IMG/VR virus record: IMGVR_UViG_3300034198_012754
Location: 1 to 64,000 of that record
Strand: one strand, 5' to 3'
DNA: 64,000 bases
Source of the DNA: a virus
The notes under the pieces were generated by a model. The model made no database searches. It was not told where the DNA came from and saw only the letters and a list, made by a program, of their open reading frames with translations. This document shows positions 1 to 7,980 of the stretch, piece after piece. A program made the translations under genes and the position numbers. How positions within the stretch are numbered: position 1 is the stretch's first letter; every line of letters begins with the position of its first letter.

Positions 1-33
1 GTTAGTAAACAGCTATTTTAGAAAGGTAAAAAC

Positions 34-303
34 ATGAAACATTTTAATCCAGAAACAAAAACTTTTAAAGTTTTCCAAGCATTACAAGCAGGCAAAGCAT
101 TGACAGCTAGCCAAGCGTCTAAATTAGGCGTTAAGAATTTGTCAGCAGAAGTATCACGTATCCGTAGCAATGGTTTTGCAGTTTACACAAACTCACGCAA
201 AGCTGGCAACGGTGTTCAAGTAACTGAGTACGTTTTGGGCAAACCAAGCCGTAAATTAGTGGCCCTAGGCTACAAAGCTCAAGCAATGGGCATCACTCTT
301 TAA
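34..303 (+). CDS. Small helix-turn-helix-like protein
   Basis: An 89-residue basic protein preceded by a good ribosome site (AAAGG at 23-27). The segment TASQASKLGVKNLSAEVSRI (about residues 24-43) reads as a helix-turn-helix of the kind used to pick successive DNA sites, and the C-terminal half could be a wing. Short phage proteins of this build are common and are presumed DNA-binding regulators, but no target can be named. It is followed by an intrinsic terminator at 356-378, so it ends a transcription unit that begins before the window. Confidence 0.6.
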   Translation: MKHFNPETKTFKVFQALQAGKALTASQASKLGVKNLSAEVSRIRSNGFAVYTNSRKAGNGVQVTEYVLGKPSRKLVALGYKAQAMGITL

Positions 304-355
304 TATTCTTTGAAGAGTCGGAATCGCTGTTCAATTCAAACTGAACACTTCGCAC

Positions 356-378
356 AAAAGGACCTTCGGGTCCTTTTC
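356..378 (+). terminator. Intrinsic terminator with TTCG tetraloop
   Basis: A perfect 9-bp stem, AAAAGGACC at 356-364 and GGTCCTTTT at 369-377, is closed by a very stable TTCG loop, with the T-run forming the 3' arm. It separates the HTH gene from the promoter that starts only 7 bases later. Confidence 0.85.
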
Positions 379-384
379 TCTTGG

Positions 385-413
385 TTGACCAGAATCTCGC
401 CTTTTGCTATAAT
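385..413 (+). promoter_or_regulatory. Sigma70-type promoter
   Basis: TTGACC at 385-390, a 17-bp spacer and TATAAT at 408-413, preceded by TG for an extended -10 (TGCTATAAT). The same sequence family recurs through the window. It drives 444-968 and probably the following small-gene operon. Confidence 0.85.
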
Positions 414-443
414 ATATGTATATTAAGAAATTTGGAGAATTCT

Positions 444-968
444 ATGCCCAATTGGTGCTCAAATACTGTAAGACTTGAACATGAAGATCCTGCCCAAATC
501 ACTAGAGCAGTAGAAGGATTCAAGAAGGGTGAGTTTTTTCAAACTCTGGTACCAAACCCTGACAACACCTGGGACTACGATTGGTGCGTGAGCAACTGGG
601 GTACCAAATGGGACGTAGGTGGAGATTCAGATCCCATGATTGAAAGTGACACAGCAGCCGCATTCCACTTTGATTCAGCCTGGGCTCCTCCATGTGCGGC
701 CTATGACAGCCTGGTAGAGCAAGGATTTAGGGTCTATGGTATGTACTATGAATCAGGCATGTGTTTTGCCGGCGTATACGACAATGGCAATGACGATTAC
801 TATGAATTTTCCGGACACAACAGTTCAGAAGTAGCTGACATGTTGCCCACCGAACTGGATACAGAATTTGGTATTTCGGAATGCATGGCCGAATACGAAG
901 ACGAAGAGCCCTTGACTGAATGGTACGTGGAAGGAGCCAAGGCTCGAGGACTAATTAAAGATAAGTGA
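444..968 (+). CDS. Api92-like ferredoxin-fold protein
   Basis: 174 residues. The start at 444 is chosen because TTTGGAGAA lies just upstream and the protein then begins MPNWCSN, the hallmark of the Api92-like/DUF1281 family found in phages and plasmids. The domain is a ferredoxin-like alpha/beta fold without bound metal, and its function is unknown. The chain is acidic and rich in Trp, Tyr and Gly. An in-frame upstream ATG at 381 would overlap the promoter and is rejected. Confidence 0.75.
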   Translation: MPNWCSNTVRLEHEDPAQITRAVEGFKKGEFFQTLVPNPDNTWDYDWCVSNWGTKWDVGGDSDPMIESDTAAAFHFDSAWAPPCAAYDSLVEQGFRVYGMYYESGMCFAGVYDNGNDDYYEFSGHNSSEVADMLPTELDTEFGISECMAEYEDEEPLTEWYVEGAKARGLIKDK

Positions 969-995
969 ACTTACTATAAATTTGGAGAAACCGCA

Positions 996-1118
996 ATGAT
1001 ACCAATCACCAATCTTCCTCGACTGCACACACGACCAATCACAGTGCCGCGTCGTGTAGAACCAGTGGCACCTACTAACCCGACTCCAGATTCAACCACA
1101 AGATCGGACGGACGATGA
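996..1118 (+). CDS. 40-residue Pro/Arg-rich peptide
   Basis: A short frame with the same ribosome site as its upstream neighbour (TTTGGAGAAA at 981-990) whose stop overlaps the next start (ATGA). The peptide is rich in Pro, Thr and Arg with no recognisable domain. The ribosome site and coupling are the only support. Confidence 0.5.
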   Translation: MIPITNLPRLHTRPITVPRRVEPVAPTNPTPDSTTRSDGR

Positions 1119-1495
1119 GCGATACATTGATATGGGTGGGCAATGCCATGATGATTGTGGGTGTTGTTTTGATTGTGGGGCTAGTGGGACTACATATTTG
1201 GTTGAGGCATTTCAATGATCGAATGGAACAAGCTCTGACCGAATTGGTGGAGCAACTGGAAGATCAAATGATTGGACTGGAAATTGTCATTGACAACGGC
1301 GTGTATTTCTGCTACAATAGTCGAGACAAACAGTTTATTTGTCAAGGTACTGATGCTCGCGAAATCATTGATAGATTTCAAATACGCTATCCCAACAAGA
1401 TAGCGTATCTTGCTGGAGAACCAGAAGATCCGGTAATACAAAATTTGGTAGAACAGTTGATAAAGTTAAAAGATGAAACTAGCCCTAGCCAGTGA
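1115..1495 (+). CDS. Single-pass membrane protein, unknown function
   Basis: 126 residues with one strong N-terminal transmembrane helix (about residues 6-28, MMIVGVVLIVGLVGLHIWL) followed by an acidic cytoplasmic part. Start codon overlaps the previous stop, and the C-terminus overlaps the phosphoesterase gene by 23 bases, so it is part of one operon. No family recognised. Confidence 0.6.
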   Translation: MSDTLIWVGNAMMIVGVVLIVGLVGLHIWLRHFNDRMEQALTELVEQLEDQMIGLEIVIDNGVYFCYNSRDKQFICQGTDAREIIDRFQIRYPNKIAYLAGEPEDPVIQNLVEQLIKLKDETSPSQ

Positions 1496-2291
1496 TTTAC
1501 ATGTAGAATTTGGAGATATTGTTCTTAAAAATGAAGACAATGCTGATCTCTTGATTCTGGCTGGCGATATTGTCATGCTCAAAGATTTGGACAAACAAAG
1601 TGAACGTGGTGAGCGTGCAAGAAATTTTTTTCTGCGTGTGAGTCGTGACTTTCCGCAGAGCTTGTATGTGATGGGCAACCACGAACATTACTCCGGTGAC
1701 TTTGCCAAAGGTGCAGAACGTTTTCACGCATTCTGTGATGACCATGAGATTGCCAACATCACGTTGTTGGACAAATCCACAGTGACAATCAATGGCTACG
1801 AGTTCATTGGTGGAACCTTGTGGACAGACTTCAATGACCAGGACTCATTCACCATGTACAATGCTGAACGTGCCATGAATGACTACCAAGCAGTGAAGAA
1901 TACCAATGATCGAGTGAGTTGGAAATTTTTGCCCAAGCATGCTCTAAGTGATCACACACAGATGCGTGACTATTTGCAAGTATGTATGGAGAATTATAAA
2001 GAGAGTGGTCGTACAGATAACAAAATTGTTGTGATCACACATCATGCACCAAGCCCGTTGAGTGTACATGAAAAGTATGCCAGTGATCGCTTGATGAATG
2101 GCAACTTTTACTCCAATATGGATCAGTTCATCTTGGACAATCCACAGATTCAACTATGGGTACATGGACACATGCATGATCCATTTGACTATGGCATTGG
2201 CGGTACTAGAGTGGTGTGCAATCCAAGAGGCTACATTCAATATGAGCAACGAGCACAAGAATTTGAAATCAAATACATTGACCTACATTGA
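1473..2291 (+). CDS. Calcineurin-like metallophosphoesterase
   Basis: 272 residues carrying the full dinuclear metal-site set of the calcineurin-like phosphoesterases: DLH (D8, H10), GDI (about 31), GNHEH (about 68), a central HH (about 190) and GHMH near residue 233. The fold hydrolyses phosphomonoesters, phosphodiesters or dinucleoside polyphosphates, and the substrate cannot be read from the sequence. In phages such enzymes may act on nucleotides or RNA ends. It overlaps the upstream membrane-protein gene by 23 bases. Confident on family, not on substrate. Confidence 0.85.
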   Translation: MKLALASDLHVEFGDIVLKNEDNADLLILAGDIVMLKDLDKQSERGERARNFFLRVSRDFPQSLYVMGNHEHYSGDFAKGAERFHAFCDDHEIANITLLDKSTVTINGYEFIGGTLWTDFNDQDSFTMYNAERAMNDYQAVKNTNDRVSWKFLPKHALSDHTQMRDYLQVCMENYKESGRTDNKIVVITHHAPSPLSVHEKYASDRLMNGNFYSNMDQFILDNPQIQLWVHGHMHDPFDYGIGGTRVVCNPRGYIQYEQRAQEFEIKYIDLH

Positions 2292-2307
2292 CCTGCGGAG
2301 TAACGTA

Positions 2308-2490
2308 ATGCGTAAATGGATAAAATATTCTGGCGTCAGCATCAACTTGAACCTAAACCCGTGCCATTGGTATGTGATGCCATTTGCTCGCCGAGAGCAC
2401 AACAATGAATGGGGTTCGCCCTGGCGCCAGTGGAGAACAGGGTGGTTATTCCTCACGGTATTATTGTATTTGGATGATGGGAGTTGGTAA
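2308..2490 (+). CDS. 60-residue hypothetical protein
   Basis: Start chosen at 2308 because GCGGAG lies 8-13 bases upstream, whereas the longer frame from 2098 lies inside the phosphoesterase gene. Trp-rich, with a C-terminal hydrophobic stretch (WLFLTVLLYL) that could be peripheral to membrane. Its stop overlaps the next start (TAATG). No family recognised. Confidence 0.55.
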   Translation: MRKWIKYSGVSINLNLNPCHWYVMPFARREHNNEWGSPWRQWRTGWLFLTVLLYLDDGSW

Positions 2491-2672
2491 TGAATAAAAA
2501 ATTAACAGATTTAGCACTACAAGTAGGCGGCAGTCACTACCCGGCAGTGAGTCGTGGCTATTTGCCATTGACTATAAAATTAGTGGCAGAGGATGCTGTG
2601 CGCAGTTTGCAGGACAACGGCTACGATGATGCCGCCGAAGTGTTGCATCAGTATTTCAAGACCTATGAATAG
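2490..2672 (+). CDS. 60-residue phage protein with VGGSHYP motif
   Basis: Begins at the TAATG junction with the previous gene, with GGGAG upstream. Contains VGGSHYP, a short motif that recurs in small proteins of T4-like and other tailed phages, and a predicted helical C-terminus. Function unknown. Confidence 0.55.
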   Translation: MNKKLTDLALQVGGSHYPAVSRGYLPLTIKLVAEDAVRSLQDNGYDDAAEVLHQYFKTYE

Positions 2673-2889
2673 TCGTAGACCTGCTCAAGGTCAACGTGGC
2701 CTGCTGATTCGTGGCATGAATGGCCAGATATGGTTTCGCCAGTATGATGACAATCATGACTTTGTGGACTATGATATCACACACTATGATTGTGAAATTG
2801 AAATTGTAGATTCCAGTGCTGAACTGATCCGCAGTGAACACGGCGACATTTTGGATTACACCAGAGAAGCAATGGGAATTGTAAAATGA
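2665..2889 (+). CDS. 74-residue hypothetical protein
   Basis: Start at 2665 overlaps the previous gene by 8 bases. The acidic, beta-rich protein (FVDYDITHYDCEIEIVD) resembles other small phage proteins in composition only. Its stop is shared with the next start (ATGA). Confidence 0.5.
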   Translation: MNSRRPAQGQRGLLIRGMNGQIWFRQYDDNHDFVDYDITHYDCEIEIVDSSAELIRSEHGDILDYTREAMGIVK

Positions 2890-3062
2890 ACTCAAAGATT
2901 CATGAACTCAAACAACATGCGGGTATTGATCACAACCCAGATCAAAAAGGCCTGGATCTTTTTGCTAGACTCATTGCGGAAGAATGTGCTACAATAGCTC
3001 AAACAGGGCTGGCTCCTGCCGCGGCACAAGTAATAAAACAAACCTTTGGAATAGAACAATGA
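2886..3062 (+). CDS. 58-residue phage protein, tandem paralogue 1
   Basis: Starts on the ATGA overlap with 2665-2889 and ends on another with 3059-3247. The C-terminus (VIKQTFGIEQ) closely matches that of the next protein (IKKHFGVEQ), and both have an EC pair in a helix, so they look like a tandem duplication. The family is common in T4-like phages and has no known function. Confidence 0.6.
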   Translation: MNSKIHELKQHAGIDHNPDQKGLDLFARLIAEECATIAQTGLAPAAAQVIKQTFGIEQ

Positions 3063-3247
3063 ACCAACTGATTCAACAACTTGCTGAGGAAGCTAGACTT
3101 ATTACTGTCAACGGACAAACACGTTATGCCCTGGCTGATGAATTTGAACAACGGTTTGCTGAGTTAGTTGTGCAGGAATGTATCAATGCGTGTGGCTCTG
3201 ACTTTGGTACTGAATTGATCAAGAAACATTTTGGAGTTGAACAATGA
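3059..3247 (+). CDS. 62-residue phage protein, tandem paralogue 2
   Basis: Start at 3059 by ATGA coupling. The residues RFAELVVQECINAC followed by IKKHFGVEQ match a widespread small T4-like phage protein. It resembles its upstream neighbour and is coupled downstream to 3244-3870. Function unknown. Confidence 0.65.
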   Translation: MNQLIQQLAEEARLITVNGQTRYALADEFEQRFAELVVQECINACGSDFGTELIKKHFGVEQ

Positions 3248-3870
3248 AAGTATGGATATCAAACTATCGTAATCACTGGTTGAGTCCCTACACCATATTG
3301 GAACGTGTGTTGTTCTGGCTGGATTGGGACAAGATTGATTATGATGAACCCTGGGTCAAGCGTTGGGCCAATCGGTTGGAACCTGCGTGTAAAGTGCTAC
3401 AGTGGATCAGTGAGCGAGTGCGTCCAAGATTTGAATATGTAAAACTTGATCGCTGGGACACTTGGTCAATGGACTCAACCCTGGCCACAATCATTGTGCC
3501 CATGCTTCAACAACTACAGGCAACCAAACACGGTGCGCCCATGGTGGATGATGAAGATGTTCCAGAAGAACTACGCAGTACATCTGCACCCGCTACAGAA
3601 AATGAGTGGGACACAGATGCCAATCACTTTCTACGTTGGGATTGGGTGTTGGCCGAGATGATTTGGGCATTTGAACAAAAAGTTGCGGACGATGATGAAA
3701 GCAAATTCTTTGATCACAGTGAGTGTGGTGACATTACGGACTTTGTCAAGGATCCCAACAGTTACCTTGACAAAAGCCGAGTTGATTGGGACGGATTGAA
3801 ACAGCATCAAGAACGCAAACAAAATGGCTTCCGTTTGTTTGGAAAATACTACCAAGCATTATGGAATTGA
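3244..3870 (+). CDS. Conserved T4-like phage protein, unknown function
   Basis: 208 residues with the block KLDRWDTWSMDSTLA followed by IIVPMLQQLQATKHGAP and VDDEDVPEEL, which I recognise from many T4-like and marine phages as a conserved uncharacterised protein. Trp-rich and acidic, no membrane segment. Translationally coupled to the gene before it (ATGA). Confidence 0.7.
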   Translation: MKVWISNYRNHWLSPYTILERVLFWLDWDKIDYDEPWVKRWANRLEPACKVLQWISERVRPRFEYVKLDRWDTWSMDSTLATIIVPMLQQLQATKHGAPMVDDEDVPEELRSTSAPATENEWDTDANHFLRWDWVLAEMIWAFEQKVADDDESKFFDHSECGDITDFVKDPNSYLDKSRVDWDGLKQHQERKQNGFRLFGKYYQALWN

Positions 3871-4363
3871 TTTGACCAAGAAAAAAAGCAATCTCGCCGA
3901 CGGTCGCAACAGTTTTGACGTTGCGGTTGGCAATGTAGTAGTTGAGTTCTTCAACAAAAACGTTACACCATATCCTATCGAGGTAGGTGGTCCCAAGTTT
4001 GACCTAATTCCTGTGGAAAAACAAAAGGACATCATGGTCAATGTTGCCCGTATGCATGCTCAACAAGAATACAACAGAATTACCGAATTGGTTGAAGTTC
4101 TACAACGACAGGCCGCTGACCTCAAACGTAGATTGGACATCACAGACATGGTACATGCAGCCCGTTATGAGTTCCAAATCTACCATGGCCAAACCTATTG
4201 GTTGGTCAACGACACCCGACGAGGCGGAACCAGATTGACTCATAATGGACCCGAGGATTGGACCACTGGTGCTCCTGAGGAATACGACTATATTTGCCAG
4301 GTCAAATGGTTGGGTGACTACACCTGGATTGAAGTTGACCACAATGGCAATAGTGTGCTATAA
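3824..4363 (+). CDS. DUF2452 family protein
   Basis: 179 residues. The central FDLIPVEKQKDIMVNVARMH and LKRRLDITDMVHAARYEF, and the end KWLGDYTWIEV, match the DUF2452 family of bacteria and phages, whose function is unknown. The start is uncertain because the ATG at 3824 lies 47 bases inside the preceding gene and lacks a clear ribosome site, so the true N-terminus may be shorter. A promoter sits in its last codons. Confidence 0.75.
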   Translation: MASVCLENTTKHYGIDLTKKKSNLADGRNSFDVAVGNVVVEFFNKNVTPYPIEVGGPKFDLIPVEKQKDIMVNVARMHAQQEYNRITELVEVLQRQAADLKRRLDITDMVHAARYEFQIYHGQTYWLVNDTRRGGTRLTHNGPEDWTTGAPEEYDYICQVKWLGDYTWIEVDHNGNSVL

Positions 4364-4364
4364 T
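4335..4364 (+). promoter_or_regulatory. Sigma70-type promoter inside a gene end
   Basis: TTGACC at 4335-4340, 18-bp spacer, TATAAT at 4359-4364 with TG before it. The -10 overlaps the stop of 3824-4363, and the promoter would serve 4392-4682 and on. Confidence 0.7.
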
Positions 4365-4391
4365 AGCATATCCAATAACAACAAGGTAGAT

Positions 4392-4682
4392 ATGTACAAC
4401 GAGATTGACGACAACATGGGTTATCCAATACCGCTGAAGATACGCAGACGTTGGATCAACATCAACAGCATGACTTTTTTAATGAAGTGGATCAGCACAG
4501 CAATTATGCTGACTGCAGCCGTGGCCATTGTCAACGATTGGAAGCCCTACACTATCTGGTTGTTGAACGCAGGCAGTGTGAGCTGGTTGATTACCAGCAT
4601 CTTGTGGCGTGAATGGAGTTTGATTGTGGTCAATGCTGCCTTGTTGGCAGTTTACGGTTATGGTTTAATAAAGGTATTATAG
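4392..4682 (+). CDS. Membrane protein with three predicted helices
   Basis: 96 residues, start chosen at 4392 (MYNEIDD) after AAGGTAG and just downstream of a promoter. Three hydrophobic segments (about residues 31-45, 53-71, 77-95) predict an integral inner-membrane protein. No family recognised. An isolated membrane gene among soluble accessory genes could alter host membrane function, but nothing shows this. Confidence 0.6.
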   Translation: MYNEIDDNMGYPIPLKIRRRWININSMTFLMKWISTAIMLTAAVAIVNDWKPYTIWLLNAGSVSWLITSILWREWSLIVVNAALLAVYGYGLIKVL

Positions 4683-4683
4683 A

Positions 4684-4944
4684 ATGCCCGGAAAACAAGT
4701 GTTTAAACAACTGGTAGACTTTCATGACCAGGCCCTGGCCCAAGCAGGAAAAACGCATAAAACTATCAATCAAGATGATTACGAACAGTGGCGCAAAGAT
4801 TTTATTTGGGAAGCCTTGCACGGCATACGATATGGACAAAGTTTTTGCAACCACTTTGGCATAACAGACAATCACTTGTATTACAACACTGGCAGCATTG
4901 AGTGGGCCAACGACTATATCAGGAAACAGTACATTGCAAGATGA
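4684..4944 (+). CDS. Conserved small phage protein
   Basis: 86 residues; the helical, Trp/Tyr-rich sequence with EALHGIRYGQSFCNHFGI is of a kind seen in T4-like phages. Start one base after the preceding stop. No function known. Confidence 0.6.
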   Translation: MPGKQVFKQLVDFHDQALAQAGKTHKTINQDDYEQWRKDFIWEALHGIRYGQSFCNHFGITDNHLYYNTGSIEWANDYIRKQYIAR

Positions 4945-5155
4945 TGCGTTTAAATATCCTGTTGTGGTTCCTTGGAGTGCTCGGTTAGACACTGTGTCGG
5001 CCTGGAACGAAATATGTGCTCAAGGCATGGAAATGTTTGGCTTGCCAGGCGGACGTTACATTACAGATGCCAATATCACAGACATAACTTGGTATTTTCG
5101 AGATCCACAAGATGCACTCTTAATGACACTTAAATTTTCAGAGGTATTGACATGA
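4934..5155 (+). CDS. Small phage protein, probable TTG start
   Basis: The frame is open from an ATG at 4898, but a TTG at 4934 has AGGA at 4921-4924 with good spacing and gives a shorter overlap with the previous gene, so it is preferred (73 residues). Sequence includes VSAWNEICAQGMEMFGLPG. Coupled to the next gene through ATGA. Function unknown. Confidence 0.55.
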   Translation: MQDDAFKYPVVVPWSARLDTVSAWNEICAQGMEMFGLPGGRYITDANITDITWYFRDPQDALLMTLKFSEVLT

Positions 5156-5598
5156 AACATCCTACATCACTGTATTTTGCCTATGGCGCTAATATCAACT
5201 CAGACGACATGGCCAGACGTTGTCCACTCGCCGAGCCTGTTGGCGCATTTGAACTGTACCACTGGCAATTAGAACTGTACTGTCATGCTACCATTGAACC
5301 AAAACAAAATACCAGCGTACACGGAGTACTTTGGCAACTCACACGCGAATGTGAACAAGCATTGGATCGTTTTGAAGGGTATCCTAGCTACTATACCAAA
5401 CGTACTTGGAATCAAGGCGGCCAGCGGTTTTTCTTCTATGAAATGACTGATCCCAAATCAGGAACTCCTTCACCGGGATACATAGGTGGAATAGCTCAGG
5501 GATATGACCAGTGGCGGCTGCCGCAAGCAAAGTTAAAGGATGCTCTTGACAGAACCTATGACACACGGCGTGGCAATCGAGAATACATCAGCGGCTAA
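5152..5598 (+). CDS. Gamma-glutamylcyclotransferase-like (AIG2/GGCT fold)
   Basis: 148 residues. YFAYGANIN near the N-terminus is the substrate-binding YGxN loop, and DRFEGYPSYY (about residue 74) contains the usual catalytic glutamate of the GGCT/AIG2 fold. These enzymes cyclise gamma-glutamyl amines to 5-oxoproline, and phage members may act on glutathione or on modified amines. The substrate is unproven. It sits in an ATGA/TAATG coupled set with genes of unknown function. Confidence 0.8.
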   Translation: MKHPTSLYFAYGANINSDDMARRCPLAEPVGAFELYHWQLELYCHATIEPKQNTSVHGVLWQLTRECEQALDRFEGYPSYYTKRTWNQGGQRFFFYEMTDPKSGTPSPGYIGGIAQGYDQWRLPQAKLKDALDRTYDTRRGNREYISG

Positions 5599-5828
5599 TG
5601 ATACAAGATAAACCTCTAACCCGAGAAAAAACCAGTTTCAATCATGCCACTGAGATAGTCAAACCTTTTGGCATGTTGGAATCAGTGTTAGACTGGTGCA
5701 AGAGTGAACTACAAGATGACTGGCGTTGGCAACTGGTACAAACCAGTTCGGATATCAAACCCGGACGTTATATATTCTACTTTGACGACGAGCGTGATTA
5801 TTTGGCCTTTGTAATGAAATGGAGATAG
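5598..5828 (+). CDS. 76-residue hypothetical protein
   Basis: Starts at the TAATG junction with the cyclotransferase-like gene. Contains WRWQLVQTSSDIKPGRYIFY and ends FVMKWR. A similar build, ending in a short edge strand, is seen in 4934-5155, but the two cannot be aligned with confidence. Function unknown. Confidence 0.5.
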   Translation: MIQDKPLTREKTSFNHATEIVKPFGMLESVLDWCKSELQDDWRWQLVQTSSDIKPGRYIFYFDDERDYLAFVMKWR

Positions 5829-5829
5829 T

Positions 5830-6576
5830 GTGACTGTAGATAATTTTGTAGTATTAGACAGTGTGTATGGTAAATTTATTGTGCCCAGGACCTGTTTGTT
5901 TCAAGCAGAGGCTTTGGTCAAAACAGGCCGCACTCACATTGAAAGTGAATTGAACAATATCTTTGCTATTGTTGATACCTTGCCCCCAGATGCAGTTATA
6001 GTGGATGGCGGAGCCAACATTGGATTTTTTACTGTGCCAGTGGCCAATAGAACGCAGGACCGTGGAACAAGAATCATCAGCTTTGAACCACAGCGTCAAC
6101 TATTCCAGGCCTTGGGCGGAAGCCTAGCTGTCAACGGATACCGTCATGTGTATCTCCACAACCGTGGACTGGGTGCAGAGCCTGGCATTGCACAACTACC
6201 CGCAGTAGACTACAGCATAGCTCAAGACTTTGGTACTGTGTCTCTTAGTGATCAAACCACAGAGGATGAACATGGGTGGATGGCAGATCGTGTGGTAAAC
6301 ATTACCAGCATCGATGCAATGGCATTGCCCAGATTGGATTTTTTTAAATTAGACGTAGAAGGCTATGAAATCCCAGCACTCACAGGAGCACTCGAAACTA
6401 TTCGACAACATCGTCCTTGGATCTGGGTTGAATATTTTATTACCGGAGTAGACCCAATCAAACAGGTCCTGGCTGACATCGACAACTATGAGTTTTTCGT
6501 AGTGGACTACCAAAATATGCTGTGTGTGCCCAAAGAAAAACAAGGCACTATAACTATTTTGGCTGATCCAGCATAG
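5830..6576 (+). CDS. FkbM-family SAM-dependent methyltransferase
   Basis: 248 residues from a GTG start just after the previous stop. VDGGANIGFF (about residue 58) is the SAM-binding motif I of the FkbM family, and FFKLDVEGYEIPAL (about 175) is its conserved motif around the catalytic region. FkbM enzymes O-methylate sugars or small metabolites, and in viruses they are often linked to glycan decoration. A distant glycosyltransferase-like gene (36196-37074) could supply a substrate, but that is inference. Confidence 0.85.
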   Translation: MTVDNFVVLDSVYGKFIVPRTCLFQAEALVKTGRTHIESELNNIFAIVDTLPPDAVIVDGGANIGFFTVPVANRTQDRGTRIISFEPQRQLFQALGGSLAVNGYRHVYLHNRGLGAEPGIAQLPAVDYSIAQDFGTVSLSDQTTEDEHGWMADRVVNITSIDAMALPRLDFFKLDVEGYEIPALTGALETIRQHRPWIWVEYFITGVDPIKQVLADIDNYEFFVVDYQNMLCVPKEKQGTITILADPA

Positions 6577-6577
6577 G

Positions 6578-6606
6578 TTGACCAAAAATTGCCGGTTTGT
6601 TATAAT
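6578..6606 (+). promoter_or_regulatory. Sigma70-type promoter
   Basis: TTGACC at 6578-6583 followed by the AAAAA tract typical of this promoter family, 17-bp spacer, TATAAT at 6601-6606 with TG upstream. Drives 6637-7008 and following. Confidence 0.85.
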
Positions 6607-6636
6607 TATTGAACATTAATTAACTCAAGGTCAAGC

Positions 6637-7008
6637 ATGAACGAATACATACCACAAGACCTAAGAAACTATCGATTCATTGGAGAAGAAGCCGAAGCTC
6701 TTGGAACCAGATTAGATTCGGCTAGATTGGCATTGGAAAATTCTCAATCCGAGTGGGCTCAGAAGCATTGGCAACAGGTTGTTGATCGACTGTTGTTTCA
6801 GTGGAAATCATTGCCGGCCTTGCACGATGGTGCAGCTTCAATGAGTGTTATTCCTCGCTGGACCATTGATTATGATTTTTTCAGTGTAGGTAGCGAATCT
6901 GAAGGTTATACATTCACAGACAAAATATTTGATCAAATCTTTAGGACCAGTTTGGACGAATCATGGGATCGTGTGAGAGAGTCACGATTGGCCAGAGCAC
7001 AGTATTAA
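6637..7008 (+). CDS. Hypothetical protein
   Basis: 123 residues, first gene after a promoter, with AAGG about nine bases upstream. Helical and acidic, rich in Trp and Ser. No family recognised. Confidence 0.6.
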   Translation: MNEYIPQDLRNYRFIGEEAEALGTRLDSARLALENSQSEWAQKHWQQVVDRLLFQWKSLPALHDGAASMSVIPRWTIDYDFFSVGSESEGYTFTDKIFDQIFRTSLDESWDRVRESRLARAQY

Positions 7009-7019
7009 GGAATATCAAG

Positions 7020-7187
7020 ATGCAAGACGCAGTTTACAGAGATTACAATGGGAAAAAATTCGTAGTAAAAATAGTGAACCATACTGCCACAGGGTCATGG
7101 GTACACTATCAAGCCATGGGCACAGACCAGGAATACAGTTGTTTGATTGGTGCATTCGACGAACGTTTTACAAAGGTAGAAAAATGA
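7020..7187 (+). CDS. 55-residue hypothetical protein
   Basis: Start chosen at 7020 because TAAGGA lies just upstream, and the longer frame overlaps the previous gene. A small beta-rich protein (GKKFVVKIVNHT) of unknown function, coupled to the next gene. Confidence 0.55.
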   Translation: MQDAVYRDYNGKKFVVKIVNHTATGSWVHYQAMGTDQEYSCLIGAFDERFTKVEK

Positions 7188-7378
7188 TCACAGAAGAACG
7201 CGAAATGATTGTGCAAGCAGTGTTGGAAGGTGCGTTGGCCGCTGACTATTTGACTGTGGCGGAAGTAGAAGGTCTTGAATTGTTGGTATTTGATGCTGCC
7301 ATGGAACGTCAGTTAGAAGAAGCCATGCTGGCAGGCAAAGCAGTGTTTTGGGGCCTAGACGGAGATCCACTACAGTGA
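7184..7378 (+). CDS. 64-residue acidic helical protein
   Basis: Start at 7184 by ATGA overlap with the previous gene. Almost entirely alpha-helical and acidic (EEREMIVQAVLEGALAADYL). No family recognised. The stop overlaps a GTG start downstream. Confidence 0.55.
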   Translation: MITEEREMIVQAVLEGALAADYLTVAEVEGLELLVFDAAMERQLEEAMLAGKAVFWGLDGDPLQ

Positions 7379-7980
7379 ACTATCAGTTTGTTTCGACAAA
7401 ACCTGGCGCCTATCAAGAAGATAGAAAAGCTGAAATTAAAAATTACAATTTACCAATTTTACAATACATGTACATGGGTAATTGTGAAACTCCATTGGAA
7501 TGTCTTATTACAAAGACTCCTGGGTTTATAGCAGTAAATGATTTTGTAACCGGACGTCAAAAAACAAGGTTTAGATTGGATTTTAATCATATTAGACAAC
7601 GTGCCAGCGAAAATAGACATGCAGGCCATTCCGTTGATAAAGGCTCAAGAGTTCCTAGCGGAATTTTTAGAGAAACTAGATTTGACAATGACTTAAGATA
7701 TCTTTTTGAGTTTATGACCATCATGCCAATATCCACTGAGTATCATAGTTATATCAGCCAAGACAGTGCCAAAGGTGACATTACTTTGACAAATTTTAAA
7801 AAAGAATATTGGCCATGGGTATTACAATCTAAAAAAAATTATAACGACTTTTGTGGCGATTATGATCTCAATGGAGTTAAATATGAAGAATTTATTGATC
7901 ATCTAAGTCATATACATTATCCGTCCATAAACGACCGACTTCGTTACGATTATTACACAAGAACTTTTACCCTAGTATGA
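7375..7980 (+). CDS. Hypothetical protein, GTG start
   Basis: 201 residues from the GTG at 7375, which overlaps the previous stop (GTGA). The longer frame from 7348 is less likely. Tyr/Asn/Lys-rich, more A+T-rich than its neighbours, with no recognised domain. With 7977-8528 and 8518-9582 it forms a coupled trio. Confidence 0.6.
   Translation: MNYQFVSTKPGAYQEDRKAEIKNYNLPILQYMYMGNCETPLECLITKTPGFIAVNDFVTGRQKTRFRLDFNHIRQRASENRHAGHSVDKGSRVPSGIFRETRFDNDLRYLFEFMTIMPISTEYHSYISQDSAKGDITLTNFKKEYWPWVLQSKKNYNDFCGDYDLNGVKYEEFIDHLSHIHYPSINDRLRYDYYTRTFTLV

Noticed and set aside
2990-2995. TACAAT as a -10 box within the small-gene operon
   Set aside because: No -35 at the right spacing and it lies inside a coupled gene set.
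5830-7008. FkbM methyltransferase as part of a DNA-modifying unit
   Set aside because: FkbM enzymes act on sugars and small molecules; no link to the TGT-like operon is visible.
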